Shown: positions 45,537 to 55,580 of the stretch, one piece after another | Numbering within the stretch: position 1 is the first letter of the stretch | How the letters are laid out: every line of letters starts with the position of its first letter | Assembly (NCBI GenBank): GCA_023456105.1 | Contig: JAEYAO010000105.1 | Coordinates: 1-64,000, forward strand | Source of the DNA: Pseudomonadota bacterium | Lineage (GTDB): Bacteria; Pseudomonadota; Alphaproteobacteria; Caulobacterales; Caulobacteraceae | Direction: 5' to 3' | DNA: 64,000 bases | Made by a program: the position numbers and the translations under genes | Notes under the pieces: generated by a model | Told to the model about the DNA's origin: nothing | Seen by the model: only the letters and a program-made list of their open reading frames with translations | Database searches by the model: none

Positions 45537-46367
45537 ATGAACTCAGGCTTTGGCCGGGGTCTGCGGGGGCTTCTGATCCTGGGCTTGTTCTCCCTCCTGG
45601 CCGCCTGCGCCAGCATCGGCGGAGGCGGGCCAAGCGACGGCGGGCCTGCGCCGCTGGCCGTCGCGCCGCCGCCGGTCAGCGATCCCGCACCCATCGTTAC
45701 GGGCACCATGCGGCCCTATCAGATCAAGGGCCGCTGGTATCGCCCGGAGGAGCAGCCCGGCTACGACGAGGTCGGCATGGCCTCCTGGTACGGAGATCAG
45801 TTCAACGGGCGCCCGACGGCCACCGGCGAGCGGTTCGACATGCATGCGTTGACCGCCGCCCACAAGACCCTGCCCCTGCCGGGCCTGGTCGAGGTGACGA
45901 ACCTCGCCAATGGCCGGCGTGTGGTGCTGCGCGTCAACGACCGGGGCCCGTTCGTGGACAGCCGCATCATCGACCTGTCGCGCGGCGCCGCCGAGCAGCT
46001 GGACCTGATCGGCAAGGGCGTGGGCGAAGTGCGGGTGCGCTATCTCGGCCGCGCCCCAAGGCTGGGCGGAGGTCTGCTGCTGCAGGCTGCCGCACCTGCA
46101 GCTGCGACACCCGCTCCGCGTCAGGCGGTGGCCGAGCCGCCCTCGACCTTCTGGGTGCAGGCGGGTTCGTTCGGCGATCCCCTGCCGGCGCGGCTGATGG
46201 CCGAGGGGATCGGAGCGCCGGCGTCCGTCAGCGCCGCCAGCGTCGGCGGGCGCGAACTGTACCGCGTGCTGGTCGGGCCCTGGCCTGACGCCAACGCCGC
46301 CGAGGCCGCACGCCAGTCTGTGGTCGCTCGCGGCTATGCCGATGCGGCGCTGATATCCACGCGATAA
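45537..46367 (+). CDS. rlpA: RlpA-family septal lytic transglycosylase lipoprotein
   Basis: Outer-membrane lipoprotein of 276 aa that cleaves or binds denuded septal peptidoglycan. Signal peptide with lipobox L-A-A-C24, a Pro/Gly linker, the double-psi beta-barrel ('[17 protein letters not shown]', '[15 protein letters not shown]', '[19 protein letters not shown]'), then a C-terminal SPOR domain (about 200-276). I prefer ATG 45537 because it gives a normal-length signal peptide; ATG 45492 would add 15 residues before it. Confidence 0.9.
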   Translation: MNSGFGRGLRGLLILGLFSLLAACASIGGGGPSDGGPAPLAVAPPPVSDPAPIVTGTMRPYQIKGRWYRPEEQPGYDEVGMASWYGDQFNGRPTATGERFDMHALTAAHKTLPLPGLVEVTNLANGRRVVLRVNDRGPFVDSRIIDLSRGAAEQLDLIGKGVGEVRVRYLGRAPRLGGGLLLQAAAPAAATPAPRQAVAEPPSTFWVQAGSFGDPLPARLMAEGIGAPASVSAASVGGRELYRVLVGPWPDANAAEAARQSVVARGYADAALISTR

Positions 46368-46406
46368 GCGGAAGGCGGGCTTGCCCTTCTGACCGCACGC
46401 GCCATT

Positions 46407-47054
46407 GTGCCCGGCGTGACTCGGGGCAGGTTCATCACGTTCGAAGGCGGCGAGGGCGCCGGCAAGTCGACCCAGGTCGGCCGGCTGATGGCGCGGCTGG
46501 CTCCGGTTCTGGCTGAGCGCGGTCAGGGCGTGATCCGCACCCGCGAGCCCGGCGGCTCCAGGGGCGCCGAAATCATCCGCAACCTGGTGGTGGCTTCCGA
46601 CGCCGAGAACTGGTCGGCCATCACCGAGACGCTGTTGATGTACGCCTCGCGCTCGGATCATCTGGAGAACACCATCCGACCGGCGCTGGCGGCCGGTGAC
46701 TGGGTCGTGTGCGACCGCTTCGCCGACTCCAGCCGGGCCTACCAGGGCGCCGGCGGCGGGGTCGCGCCCGAGTTCATTGAGCAGATGGACCGGGGCGTAG
46801 TGGGCGATGACCAGCCGGACCTGACGCTGGTGTTCGATCTGCCAGTCGATGTAGGCTTGGAGCGCGCGTTCGGGCGGGGGCTGTTCGAAACCCGGTTCGA
46901 GTCCAAGGGCTTGGAGTTTCACCAGCGGCTGCGCGAGGGCTTCCTGCGCATCTGCGAAGCCAACCCCCAACGCTGCGTTCGCATCGATGCGGTCGGGACG
47001 CTGGAGGAGGTGGAGGCGCGGGTCTGGAGCGCAGTCGAGGACCGGCTGCTGTGA
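46407..47054 (+). CDS. tmk: thymidylate kinase
   Basis: Phosphorylates dTMP to dTDP. 215 aa. P-loop 'GGEGAGKST', the 'REPGGSRGAE' motif, and 'DRFADSSRAYQGAGG' for dTMP binding. GTG start at 46407; a second GTG at 46416 would shorten it by three residues. The stop overlaps the holB GTG. tmk-holB-tatD is a widely conserved bacterial order. Confidence 0.95.
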   Translation: MPGVTRGRFITFEGGEGAGKSTQVGRLMARLAPVLAERGQGVIRTREPGGSRGAEIIRNLVVASDAENWSAITETLLMYASRSDHLENTIRPALAAGDWVVCDRFADSSRAYQGAGGGVAPEFIEQMDRGVVGDDQPDLTLVFDLPVDVGLERAFGRGLFETRFESKGLEFHQRLREGFLRICEANPQRCVRIDAVGTLEEVEARVWSAVEDRLL

Positions 47055-48031
47055 GCGAGCATCCGCGCGATCGCTATGACCTGCTGCCCGACACGGCGGC
47101 GGAGGAGGCCTTTCTGGATGCCCTGGCGCGGGGCCGGCTGCACCATGCCTGGCTGGTGTGCGGGGTCGAGGGCGCGGGCAAGGCGACCTTCGCCTATCGC
47201 GCGGCGCGGCGTCTGTTGGGCGCACAGGCCGATCCGGTGCGCGGCCCGCTGGGCGCCAGTCCGCACGATCCGGTCAGCCGCCTGATTTCGGCCCAGGCGC
47301 ATCCGGATCTGCTGGTGTTGGAGCGAGCTGTCGAGGGCGGCAAGCAGAAGAAGTCGATCTCGGTCGATCAGGCGCGTGAACTGCCGGAGTTCTTTTCCAA
47401 GAGCCCGTCTCAGGCCGCCTATCGCGTGGCCATCATCGATGCGGCGGACGACCTGAACCTGAACTCCGCCAACGCCTTGCTGAAGGTTCTTGAGGAGCCG
47501 CCTGAGCGTGGCGTGCTGTTCCTGGTCACCCATGCCCCGGGGCGGCTGCTGGCCACCATCCGCTCGCGCTGTCGGCGCGTGACCCTGCCCTCGTGGCCGC
47601 AGGATCGGTTGGAGCGCCTTGTGCGCGACAGGACCGGCGCAGACCGCGAGGACGCGGAACACGCCGCCGCCATGGCGGGTGGATCGCCGGGCGCGGCGCT
47701 GGCGCTGGCGTCCGGCGCGACGTTCGAGATGGATCAGCTGGCGCGCGGCTGGGTCAAGGGCGCGGACGCGGATCGGGCCGAGGCCCTGGCGATCGCCGAC
47801 AAGTTTCGCGGTGCGGACGGGGCCGAGCGGTTCGAGACCCTGATGGACCGGCTGATTGCGGCGGTCCGCATGCGCGCCCTCAGCAGTCCGCCGGGTGTCG
47901 GCGCCCGCTGGGCCGAACTATGGGAGCGGCTCAGCGTCCTGCCGGAGCGGGCCGCCGGGCTGAACCTGGACCGGGCCGATGTGCTGGCCGGAGCCCTGCA
48001 TGATCTTCGCAAGACAAAGGCGCTCGGCTGA
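47051..48031 (+). CDS. holB: DNA polymerase III subunit delta'
   Basis: Clamp-loader subunit of 326 aa. RecA-like N-terminal domain with a degenerate nucleotide site ('CGVEGAGKATFAYR'), 'INSANALLKVLEEPP' as 'LNSANALLKVLEEPP' and the sensor 'IRSRCRRVTLP' (SRC motif) that contacts neighbouring subunits. No zinc-binding cysteine cluster like that of E. coli HolB is obvious. Starts with a GTG overlapping the tmk stop; the stop shares a base with the tatD ATG. Confidence 0.93.
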   Translation: MSEHPRDRYDLLPDTAAEEAFLDALARGRLHHAWLVCGVEGAGKATFAYRAARRLLGAQADPVRGPLGASPHDPVSRLISAQAHPDLLVLERAVEGGKQKKSISVDQARELPEFFSKSPSQAAYRVAIIDAADDLNLNSANALLKVLEEPPERGVLFLVTHAPGRLLATIRSRCRRVTLPSWPQDRLERLVRDRTGADREDAEHAAAMAGGSPGAALALASGATFEMDQLARGWVKGADADRAEALAIADKFRGADGAERFETLMDRLIAAVRMRALSSPPGVGARWAELWERLSVLPERAAGLNLDRADVLAGALHDLRKTKALG

Positions 48032-48816
48032 TGCTGATCGACAGCCACGTCAACCTGCACGCGCCGCAGTTCGACGAGGACCGCGATGCCGTGATCGCCC
48101 GTGCGCGAGAGGCGGGCGTCCGGCTGATGGTCGAGATTTCGGACCGTCTGTCGACCTTTGAAGCGACCCACGGGCTGGCCGTCGCGCACGAGGACATCTG
48201 GTGCACGGTCGGCGTTCATCCGCATGAGGCCAAGGATCATGCGGACCTAACTGCCGAGACGCTGATCGACCTTGCGGCTCGGCCGAAAGTGGTGGGGATC
48301 GGCGAGTGCGGCCTCGACTTCCACTACGACCTCAGCCCGCGCGAGGTGCAGGCGCAGGTGTTCCGTCAGCACATCCATGCCGCGCGGGAGACCGGCCTGC
48401 CGCTGGTGATCCATACGCGCGAGGCGGATGCGGCCATGGCCGAGATCCTGCGCGAGGAGCACGCGCGAGGGCCGTTCCGGATGCTGATGCACTGCTACAC
48501 CAGCGGTGCGGAGCTGGCCCGGCAGGCGGCGGAAATGGGCGCCTGGTTCTCCGTCTCCGGCATCGCCACCTTCAAGGCGGCGGAGGAGGTGCGCGCGCTG
48601 GTCCGAGACATGCCGGCCGACCGGATCATCGTGGAGACGGACTGCCCCTATCTGGCCCCCGTTCCATATCGGGGCCGCCGGAACGAACCCGCCTACATCG
48701 GCCTTGTGCTGCAGAAGCTGGCGGAGATCAGGGGCTGGAGTGCGGAGGAGGCGGACCGGCGCACCACCGACGCCTTCTTCGCCCTGTTCGACCGCATCCC
48801 CCGCCCGGAGGCCTGA
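48031..48816 (+). CDS. tatD: TatD-family metal-dependent hydrolase with altered HxH motif
   Basis: 261-aa TIM-barrel amidohydrolase-like nuclease of the TatD/YcfH family. Expected metal-site motifs are present: 'GIGECGLDFHYD', 'LVIHTREA', 'MHCYTSG' and 'ETDCPYLAP'. The N-terminal HxH pair is not: the sequence reads 'LIDSHVNLHAPQF', so the second His (usual 'SHCHLD') is Asn. That may change metal content or may be a lineage trait. The order tmk-holB-tatD-MBL is conserved in many bacteria. Confidence 0.9.
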   Translation: MLIDSHVNLHAPQFDEDRDAVIARAREAGVRLMVEISDRLSTFEATHGLAVAHEDIWCTVGVHPHEAKDHADLTAETLIDLAARPKVVGIGECGLDFHYDLSPREVQAQVFRQHIHAARETGLPLVIHTREADAAMAEILREEHARGPFRMLMHCYTSGAELARQAAEMGAWFSVSGIATFKAAEEVRALVRDMPADRIIVETDCPYLAPVPYRGRRNEPAYIGLVLQKLAEIRGWSAEEADRRTTDAFFALFDRIPRPEA

Positions 48817-48821
48817 AGAGT

Positions 48822-49619
48822 TTGAGTGCGCTGGAGATCGTGATCCTGGGATGCGGTTCCTCCGGCGGGGTGCCGCGCGGCGACGGCGATTGGGGCGACT
48901 GCGATCCGGCCGAGCCGAAGAACCGGCGCAGACGTTGCTCCATGCTGGCTCGCCGGACAGGCGGGGGCGGCGTCACCAACGTGCTGATCGACACCTCGCC
49001 CGACCTGCGCGAGCAGATGCTGAGCGCCGGCGTTCGCCACATCGACGGGGTGCTCTACACCCACGACCACGCCGACCAGACCCACGGCATCGATGATCTG
49101 CGCACCTTCGCCACGCGGGCGCGCAGCCGCATCCCGGCGTGGATGGATGCGGCCACCCACGCGGCCCTGACGCAGCGTTTCCACTACATCTTCGAGAGCC
49201 AGTTCGGTTATCCGCCGCTGCTGGACGCCCGCATGATCCCGCCGCACGGGGAGTCCTGGAGCGTGGAGGGCGAGGGCGGGTCGATCCCGGTCGTGACCTT
49301 TGATCAGGGGCATGGGCCGATCCGATCTGTCGGCTATCGGCTGGGCGACGTCGCCTATTCCAGCGACGTGTCGGACCTGGACGAAGCGGCGCTGGAGGCG
49401 GTGCGGGGGTGTCGGCTGTGGATCGTGGACGCGCTGCGCTACACGCCGCATCCAACGCACGCCCATCTCGACCGGGCGCTGGACTGGATCGCGCGATCAG
49501 GCGTCGAGAGGGCGCTGTTGACAAACCTTCATATCGATATGGATTACAAGGCCTTGTCGGCGATAGTTCCAGCCAATGTCGAAGTCGCCTATGACGGTTG
49601 GAGCACGAATATCGGCTGA
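48822..49619 (+). CDS. metallo-beta-lactamase-fold hydrolase (PhnP-like)
   Basis: 265 aa. The zinc motif HxHxDH is clear in 'YTHDHADQTHGIDD', preceded by 'LGCGSSGGVPRGDGDW' and 'LIDTSPDLREQ'. This subgroup resembles PhnP, a cyclic phosphodiesterase for ribose phosphates. It usually follows tatD, so a general nucleotide or RNA-related phosphodiesterase role is inferred. TTG start at 48822 with GAAGAG upstream; a longer frame covers tatD and is spurious. Its stop abuts the recG stop. Confidence 0.88.
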   Translation: MSALEIVILGCGSSGGVPRGDGDWGDCDPAEPKNRRRRCSMLARRTGGGGVTNVLIDTSPDLREQMLSAGVRHIDGVLYTHDHADQTHGIDDLRTFATRARSRIPAWMDAATHAALTQRFHYIFESQFGYPPLLDARMIPPHGESWSVEGEGGSIPVVTFDQGHGPIRSVGYRLGDVAYSSDVSDLDEAALEAVRGCRLWIVDALRYTPHPTHAHLDRALDWIARSGVERALLTNLHIDMDYKALSAIVPANVEVAYDGWSTNIG

Positions 49620-51707
49620 TCAGTCGGTGCCAGCCTTGTGGCCTTTCCAGTCGAACAGCTCCTCCAGCACCTGGATCGCCTGGCCGCGTTCGGAAGTCAG
49701 ATCCGGGTCGCGGGCCAGCACCAGCCGGGCGTCGTCAGCGGCGGCCATCATCAGCGAGCGGTGCCGCACCGGGTCGGCGAAGCGATAGGCGGGAAAGCCG
49801 CTCTGGCGCAGGCCCAGCGGATCGCCCCCGCCGCGCAGTCTGAAGTCTTCCTCCGCGATCTCGAACCCGTCCTCCGAGCGACGCAGCGTCTCCAGCCGCT
49901 CCTTGGCCGTTTCTCCGAGCGCCCCGTCCTGACCGCCGTACAGCAGGATGCAGGAACTGGCCTTGGCGCCGCGCCCCACGCGTCCGCGCAGCTGATGCAG
50001 CTGAGCCAGGCCGAAACGGTCGGCGTGTTCGATCACCATGATGGAGGCGTTGGGGACGTCCACTCCGACCTCCACCACCGTGGTTGCGACCAGCAGCGGG
50101 ATGCGGCCGTCGGCGAAGTCGGCCATTACCGCCTCGCGCTGCGCGCCGGGCATCTGGCCGTGAGCGAGACCGACCTCAACATTCAGGATTCGGCGCAGGT
50201 CGGCGGCGCGCGCCTCGGCCGCCGCAAGATCCGTCGCCTCCGACTCCGCGACAAGCGGGCAGATCCAATAGGCCTGGGCGCCGGCGTCAATGGCTGCCTT
50301 CAGCCGTTTCGCTACCTCCCCGATGCGCGCCAGCGGCAGGACGGCGGTGGTCACCGGGGTGCGGCCGGGCGGCTTCTCCGTCAGGCGGCTGACCTCGAGC
50401 TCGCCGTACTGGGTCAGCTCCAATGTGCGCGGGATCGGCGTGGCGGACATGGTCAGCAGGTGCACGGCGCCCAGCCGCGGATCGCCCTTGGCCTGCAGGC
50501 GCTGGCGTTCGTTCACGCCGAAGCGATGCTGCTCGTCGATCACCGCCAACGCCAGTCGGTCAAAGCGGACGGCGTCCTGGAACAGGGCGTGGGTGCCGAT
50601 CGCGATCTGCGCCTCGCCGCTGGCGAGCGCCGCCAGCCGCTCGCGCCGCTCGCTCGCCGTGTCGCGGCCGGTCAGCAGAACGGCCGTGACGCCTGCGTCT
50701 GAGAACATCGGTGCAAGCCGTTGATGATGCTGGCGCGCCAGGATTTCGGTCGGCGCCATCAGCGCGCCCTGAAACCCGCTTGAGGCCACGTCAGCCAGGG
50801 CGAGGGCGGCAACGGCGGTCTTGCCTGAGCCGACGTCGCCCTGCAGCAATCGTCCCATCTGCTGGCCGGACACCAGGTCGCGACGGATCTCGGCCACGGC
50901 CTGCGCCTGCGCGCCGGTGAGGGTGAAGGGCAGGCCGGCTTCCATGCGCCGCGACGCCTCGCCGGGCGCGATGACCGGAGCCGGGTGGATCAGGCGGGCG
51001 CGGCGGCGTCGGGCCAGCGCAAGCTGGTGAGCGAACAGTTCGTCAAAGGCGAGCCTCTGGCGGGACGGAGCGTCGGGGGACAGATCGGCCTCTCCCGTCG
51101 GCGCATGCACCGCCTCCAGCGCCGCGCGCCAGCCCGGCCAGCGACGCGCCTGTAGCCAAGCGGCGTCCTGCCACTCCGGCAGCTCAGGGGCGGTGGAGAG
51201 CGCGGCGCCGATCAGGCGGCGGACCTGTCGCGAGGTCAGCCCCTGTGTGCCCGGATAGGTCGGCTCGGCCGCAGGAATGTCGCCGGCCTTGTCGAGCGTG
51301 GCGACATCGGGGTGTGGGATCTGCACCTCGCCGTTAAAGCGCTCGACCTTGCCGGAGACGATCCGAAGCTCGCCGCGCGGCAGGAGCCGGTCGATGTGCT
51401 GCGGCGATCCGCCGAACCAGACCAGATGCACAAAGCCGGTGGCGTCGGAGGTGCGCACCTTGAGGGGCGCACCGGGTCGGCCGGGCGTGAACAGGCGATC
51501 GGCCGTCACTTCGAAAATTCCGTACTCGCCCTCCACAGCGTCGGCGGCGGTCATCGGGCGGCGCACCACCACGCCGGTTGGGGCAAGGAACAGCAGATCG
51601 CGCACCAGCGGCCCGGCGACCTTCTGCACCAGCGGCGCCATGCGCGGTCCCACGCCTTTCAGGCTGGTCACCTCCGCGAACAGGGGAAAGAGAATCGGCG
51701 GCCGCAT
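49620..51707 (-). CDS. recG: ATP-dependent DNA helicase RecG
   Basis: Branch-migration helicase (695 aa) that reverses stalled forks and processes recombination intermediates. It has an N-terminal wedge/OB domain (about 60-200), then helicase motifs: Walker A 'GDVGSGKTAVAAL' with K296, 'DEQHRFG' (Walker B) and 'QLRGRVGRG' (motif VI). Start at 51707 (MRPPILFPLF). It is divergent from sdhE-mfd. Confidence 0.96.
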   Translation of the reverse strand: MRPPILFPLFAEVTSLKGVGPRMAPLVQKVAGPLVRDLLFLAPTGVVVRRPMTAADAVEGEYGIFEVTADRLFTPGRPGAPLKVRTSDATGFVHLVWFGGSPQHIDRLLPRGELRIVSGKVERFNGEVQIPHPDVATLDKAGDIPAAEPTYPGTQGLTSRQVRRLIGAALSTAPELPEWQDAAWLQARRWPGWRAALEAVHAPTGEADLSPDAPSRQRLAFDELFAHQLALARRRRARLIHPAPVIAPGEASRRMEAGLPFTLTGAQAQAVAEIRRDLVSGQQMGRLLQGDVGSGKTAVAALALADVASSGFQGALMAPTEILARQHHQRLAPMFSDAGVTAVLLTGRDTASERRERLAALASGEAQIAIGTHALFQDAVRFDRLALAVIDEQHRFGVNERQRLQAKGDPRLGAVHLLTMSATPIPRTLELTQYGELEVSRLTEKPPGRTPVTTAVLPLARIGEVAKRLKAAIDAGAQAYWICPLVAESEATDLAAAEARAADLRRILNVEVGLAHGQMPGAQREAVMADFADGRIPLLVATTVVEVGVDVPNASIMVIEHADRFGLAQLHQLRGRVGRGAKASSCILLYGGQDGALGETAKERLETLRRSEDGFEIAEEDFRLRGGGDPLGLRQSGFPAYRFADPVRHRSLMMAAADDARLVLARDPDLTSERGQAIQVLEELFDWKGHKAGTD

Positions 51708-51806
51708 GGTGGGCGGAACATAGCGAGACCGGACGCGCTGGCGAAGCGGGTCATGAGCCGCTATCTGACCGCTTCTGACTGCAGACCCGACCGGGCAAGG
51801 ATTCTT

Positions 51807-52127
51807 GTGGCCGACACCGACGCGCGTCCCGACATCAAAGACCTGAAGAGCCAGAGGCTGGGGCGGATCAGCTTTCGCGCTTGGCGACGCGGCTTTCGTG
51901 AGGCCGACCTGGTGCTGGGGCCGTTCGCCGATCAGGTGGGGCCGAGCCTCAGCGACGATGAGCTGGACGCCTTTGAAGGGCTGCTGAACGAAGACGACCA
52001 GTTCCTCTACGGCTGGATCATCGAGCGGGAGCCGACGCCGCCTGAGCACGACCACACCTTAATGGCCAAGATCCGCGCCTTCATGCGGGCGCATGTGGCG
52101 GCGGAAGTGGCCAAGGGAGCCGGCTGA
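51807..52127 (+). CDS. sdhE: succinate dehydrogenase flavinylation factor SdhE
   Basis: 106 aa, DUF339/Sdh5 family. Helps attach FAD covalently to SdhA. The diagnostic R-G-x-x-E motif is present ('RRGFREADLVLGPF'), followed by the acidic 'LSDDELDAFEGLLNEDD' helix pair and 'LYGWI'. I chose GTG 51807, with AAGGA just upstream; ATG 51753 would give 124 aa. The stop shares a base with the mfd ATG. Position before mfd is common in alphaproteobacteria. Confidence 0.92.
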   Translation: MADTDARPDIKDLKSQRLGRISFRAWRRGFREADLVLGPFADQVGPSLSDDELDAFEGLLNEDDQFLYGWIIEREPTPPEHDHTLMAKIRAFMRAHVAAEVAKGAG

Positions 52128-55100
52128 TGGACGCGCAGATTCAACATCGCACCGATCAGGACCTCGGCGGCGCGCCTGAGGGTCTGGACGCGCTGGTCGT
52201 CGCCGAGCGGCTGAAGGCCGGCGGCGTCGGCCTGTTCGTCGCCCGGGATTACGGAAGGTCAGCCGCCTTCATCCAGGCTTTCCGCTTCTTTTCGCAAGAC
52301 GTCGAGGTGCTGGAGTATCCGGCGTGGGACTGCCTGCCCTATGACCGGCTGAGCCCGACGGCGGGCGTTTCAGCGCAGCGCATGGCGACGCTGACGCGGC
52401 TCGCACAGCGCCAGGGTTCAGACAAGCCGCTGCTGGTGGTCACCACCGTCAATGCCGCGACCCAGCGCACGCCTCCCAAGCGCGTCACCACGGCCGCCGG
52501 TTTCGAGACCAAGGTCGGGCGCGACCTCGATACGCAGGCGCTGGAGGGCTACTTCGCCGCCAACGGCTATGTGCGGGCCTCCACCGTCTCGGAGCGCGGC
52601 GAGTTCGCGGTGCGAGGCGGGGTGATCGACGTCTTTCCGCCCGGCTTTGACGAGCCGGTGCGGTTGGACATGTTCGGTTCCGAGCTGGAGTCGATCCGCA
52701 CATTCGATCCGGAGACGCAGCGATCGACGGGTCAGATGACCGCGGTGTCGCTGGCGCCGGTGTCGGAGGTCTTGCTGGACCGGGATGCGATCTCGCGCTT
52801 CCGCACCGGCTATCTGAAGCTGTTCGGCGCGCCCGGCGACGATCCGCTGTACGCCACCATCAGCGAGGGCGCGCGGCGGCAGGGCATGGAACAGTGGCTG
52901 CCGCTGTTCTACGACCGGCTGGACACCCTGTTCGATTATCTGCCCGACGACGCCTCGGTGTTCCTGGACAACCAGGTCGAGGCGGCCCGAGCCGAGCGCT
53001 GGGATCTGGCGGCGGACGCCTATGACGCGCGCAGCGAGGCGGCGAAGGCCAAGGGCTCGGCGGCCGCCAACCGCGCCCTGCCGCCCGGCGAACTGTATCT
53101 CAACGAGGGCGACTGGAACGGCGCCCTGGCGGGCCGCAACGTGCGGCGGCTGACGCCTTTCGCGGGCGGCGCCGAGGACGCGGGCGGGCGGCTGGGCCGC
53201 ACCTTCGCCGCCGAGCGGTCGCAGGACAGCGTCAACCTGTTCGAGGCCGTGGCCCGGCACGCCGAGTCCCTGAAGACCGAAGGCCGGCGGGTGCTGTTCG
53301 CCTCCTGGACCGAGGGCTCGTCCGACCGGCTGCAGGCCATGCTGTCGGATCACGGCCTGCAGCATGTAGTGGCGGTGCGCGACTGGGCCGATGTGCAGGC
53401 GGCGCCGGAGGGCGTCTATCTGCGCGGGGTCCTGCCGGTCGAACACGGCTTCGTCACCGACGAGGTCGCCGTCATCTCCGAAACCGACATCCTGGGGGAC
53501 CGGCTGGCCCGGCCGCGCAAGAAGCGTCGGGCGTCCAACTTCCTGGCCGAGGCGTCGGCCCTGACCACCGGCGATCTGGTGGTGCACCTCGACCACGGCA
53601 TCGGGCGCTATGAGGGGCTGAAGACGCTAGATATCCAGCAGGCGCCGCACGACTGCCTGGAGCTGCTCTACGCCGGCGAAAGCAAGCTGTACCTGCCGGT
53701 CGAGAACATCGACCTGCTGACCCGCTACGGCACCGACGCCGACGGCGTTCAGCTGGACCGGCTGGGCGGCGCGGGCTGGCAGGCGCGCAAGGCCAAGGCC
53801 AAGGAGCGGCTGCGCGCCATGGCCGAGGGGCTGATCGCCCTAGCCGCCAAGCGCGCGCTGCGCCAGACCGAAGCCGTCACGCCGCCGCCGGGCCTGTTCT
53901 CGGAGTTCTGCGCCCGCTTCCCCTACGAGGAGACCGACGACCAGCTGAACGCCATCGGCGACGTGCTGGAGGACCTCGGCAAGGGCGTGCCGATGGATCG
54001 GCTGATCTGCGGCGACGTGGGCTTCGGCAAGACGGAGGTGGCGCTGCGCGCCGCGTTCGTCGTCGCCATGACCGGCCAGCAGGTGGCGATCGTCGCGCCC
54101 ACCACTCTCTTGGCGCGCCAGCACTTCAAGACCTTCACCGAGCGGTTCGCCGGCTGGCCGGTCAAGGTCCGCCAGCTGTCGCGCATGGTGACCGGCAAGG
54201 AGGCCAATGAGACGCGCGCGGGGCTGAAGGACGGCTCGGTCGAGATCGTGGTCGGCACCCATGCAGTGCTGGCCGAACAGGTCGGCTTCCGCGACCTGGG
54301 CCTAGTGATCGTGGACGAGGAGCAGCACTTCGGCGTCAAGCACAAGGAGAAGCTGAAGACGCTGCGCGCCGACGTGCACCTGCTGACCCTGACCGCGACG
54401 CCGATCCCGCGCACCCTGCAGATGGCGCTGACGGGCATCCGGGAGATGTCGATCATCGCCACGCCGCCAGTCGATCGTCTGGCGGTGCGGACCTATGTCA
54501 CGCCATGGGACCCGGTGCTGGTGCGCGAGGCGCTGCTGCGCGAAAAGTATCGCGGCGGCCAAGCCTACTATGTCGCGCCGCGCCTTAAGGACCTGCCGGA
54601 CATCGAGCGCTTCCTGCGCGAGCAGGTGCCGGAGGTGAAGTTCGTCGTCGGCCACGGCCAGATGAGCGCGACCCAGTTGGAAGGCGTGATGAGCGCCTTC
54701 TACGACGGCGAGTACGACGTCCTGGTCTCGACCACCATCGTGGAAAGCGGCCTGGACATCCCGACCGCCAACACCCTGATCGTGCACCGCGCCGATATGT
54801 TCGGTCTCGCTCAGCTGTACCAGATCCGCGGACGGGTGGGGCGGTCCAAAGCACGGGCCTTCGCCTATCTGACCACCGATCCCAAGAAGCCGATGACGCT
54901 GTCGGCCGAGCGTCGGCTGCAGGTGCTGCAGTCGCTGGACAACCTCGGCGCCGGTTTCCAGCTGGCCAGTCACGACCTGGACCAGCGCGGCGGCGGCAAC
55001 CTCTTGGGCGACGAGCAGTCGGGCCACATCCGCGAGGTGGGCGTCGAGCTGTACCAGCAGATGCTGGAGGATGCGGTCGCAGAGCTGAAGGAGAAGGGCG

Positions 55101-55570
55101 AGGGCGCGGTGGATCGCGGCTGGTCGCCGTCGATCAACGTCGGGGCGTCGGTCCTGATCCCCGAGGACTATGTGCCGGACCTGAACGTGCGCCTCAGCCT
55201 TTATCGCCGCCTGTCCGACGCCGAACAGGCCGAGGATCGCGAGGCCTTGGCCGCCGAGCTGATCGACCGGTTCGGACCGCTCCCCGACGAGGCGCAGCAA
55301 CTGCTGCGGATCGTCGGCATCAAGGCCAACTGCCGCCGCGCCTGCATCGAGAAGATCGACATCGGGCCCAAGGGGGCGGTGCTGACGCTGCGCGACAACA
55401 GCTTCCCCAATCCCGGCGGTCTTGTCGGCCTGATCCAGAAGAACCACGCCTTCTGGAAGATCCGGCCGGACCAGAAGATCGTCGTGACCGGCGATTGGCC
55501 CAAGCCCGAAGAGCGGCTGAAGGTGGCCGAGCGCATCACCTCGGACCTGGCGCGGGTGGCGGCCGCCTGA
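52127..55570 (+). CDS. mfd: transcription-repair coupling factor Mfd
   Basis: 1147-aa translocase that removes RNA polymerase stalled at lesions and recruits UvrA. UvrB-homology N-terminal region, RNAP-interaction domain ('GDLVVHLDHGIGRYEGL', then 'LELLYAGESKLYLPVENID'), RecG-like helicase module with Walker A K635 in 'GDVGFGKTEVALRAAF', 'DEEQHFG', 'QIRGRVGRS', and the C-terminal TRCF domain. Coupled to sdhE by TGATG overlap. Confidence 0.97.
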   Translation: MDAQIQHRTDQDLGGAPEGLDALVVAERLKAGGVGLFVARDYGRSAAFIQAFRFFSQDVEVLEYPAWDCLPYDRLSPTAGVSAQRMATLTRLAQRQGSDKPLLVVTTVNAATQRTPPKRVTTAAGFETKVGRDLDTQALEGYFAANGYVRASTVSERGEFAVRGGVIDVFPPGFDEPVRLDMFGSELESIRTFDPETQRSTGQMTAVSLAPVSEVLLDRDAISRFRTGYLKLFGAPGDDPLYATISEGARRQGMEQWLPLFYDRLDTLFDYLPDDASVFLDNQVEAARAERWDLAADAYDARSEAAKAKGSAAANRALPPGELYLNEGDWNGALAGRNVRRLTPFAGGAEDAGGRLGRTFAAERSQDSVNLFEAVARHAESLKTEGRRVLFASWTEGSSDRLQAMLSDHGLQHVVAVRDWADVQAAPEGVYLRGVLPVEHGFVTDEVAVISETDILGDRLARPRKKRRASNFLAEASALTTGDLVVHLDHGIGRYEGLKTLDIQQAPHDCLELLYAGESKLYLPVENIDLLTRYGTDADGVQLDRLGGAGWQARKAKAKERLRAMAEGLIALAAKRALRQTEAVTPPPGLFSEFCARFPYEETDDQLNAIGDVLEDLGKGVPMDRLICGDVGFGKTEVALRAAFVVAMTGQQVAIVAPTTLLARQHFKTFTERFAGWPVKVRQLSRMVTGKEANETRAGLKDGSVEIVVGTHAVLAEQVGFRDLGLVIVDEEQHFGVKHKEKLKTLRADVHLLTLTATPIPRTLQMALTGIREMSIIATPPVDRLAVRTYVTPWDPVLVREALLREKYRGGQAYYVAPRLKDLPDIERFLREQVPEVKFVVGHGQMSATQLEGVMSAFYDGEYDVLVSTTIVESGLDIPTANTLIVHRADMFGLAQLYQIRGRVGRSKARAFAYLTTDPKKPMTLSAERRLQVLQSLDNLGAGFQLASHDLDQRGGGNLLGDEQSGHIREVGVELYQQMLEDAVAELKEKGEGAVDRGWSPSINVGASVLIPEDYVPDLNVRLSLYRRLSDAEQAEDREALAAELIDRFGPLPDEAQQLLRIVGIKANCRRACIEKIDIGPKGAVLTLRDNSFPNPGGLVGLIQKNHAFWKIRPDQKIVVTGDWPKPEERLKVAERITSDLARVAAA

Positions 55571-55580
55571 TGAGCGTCGC

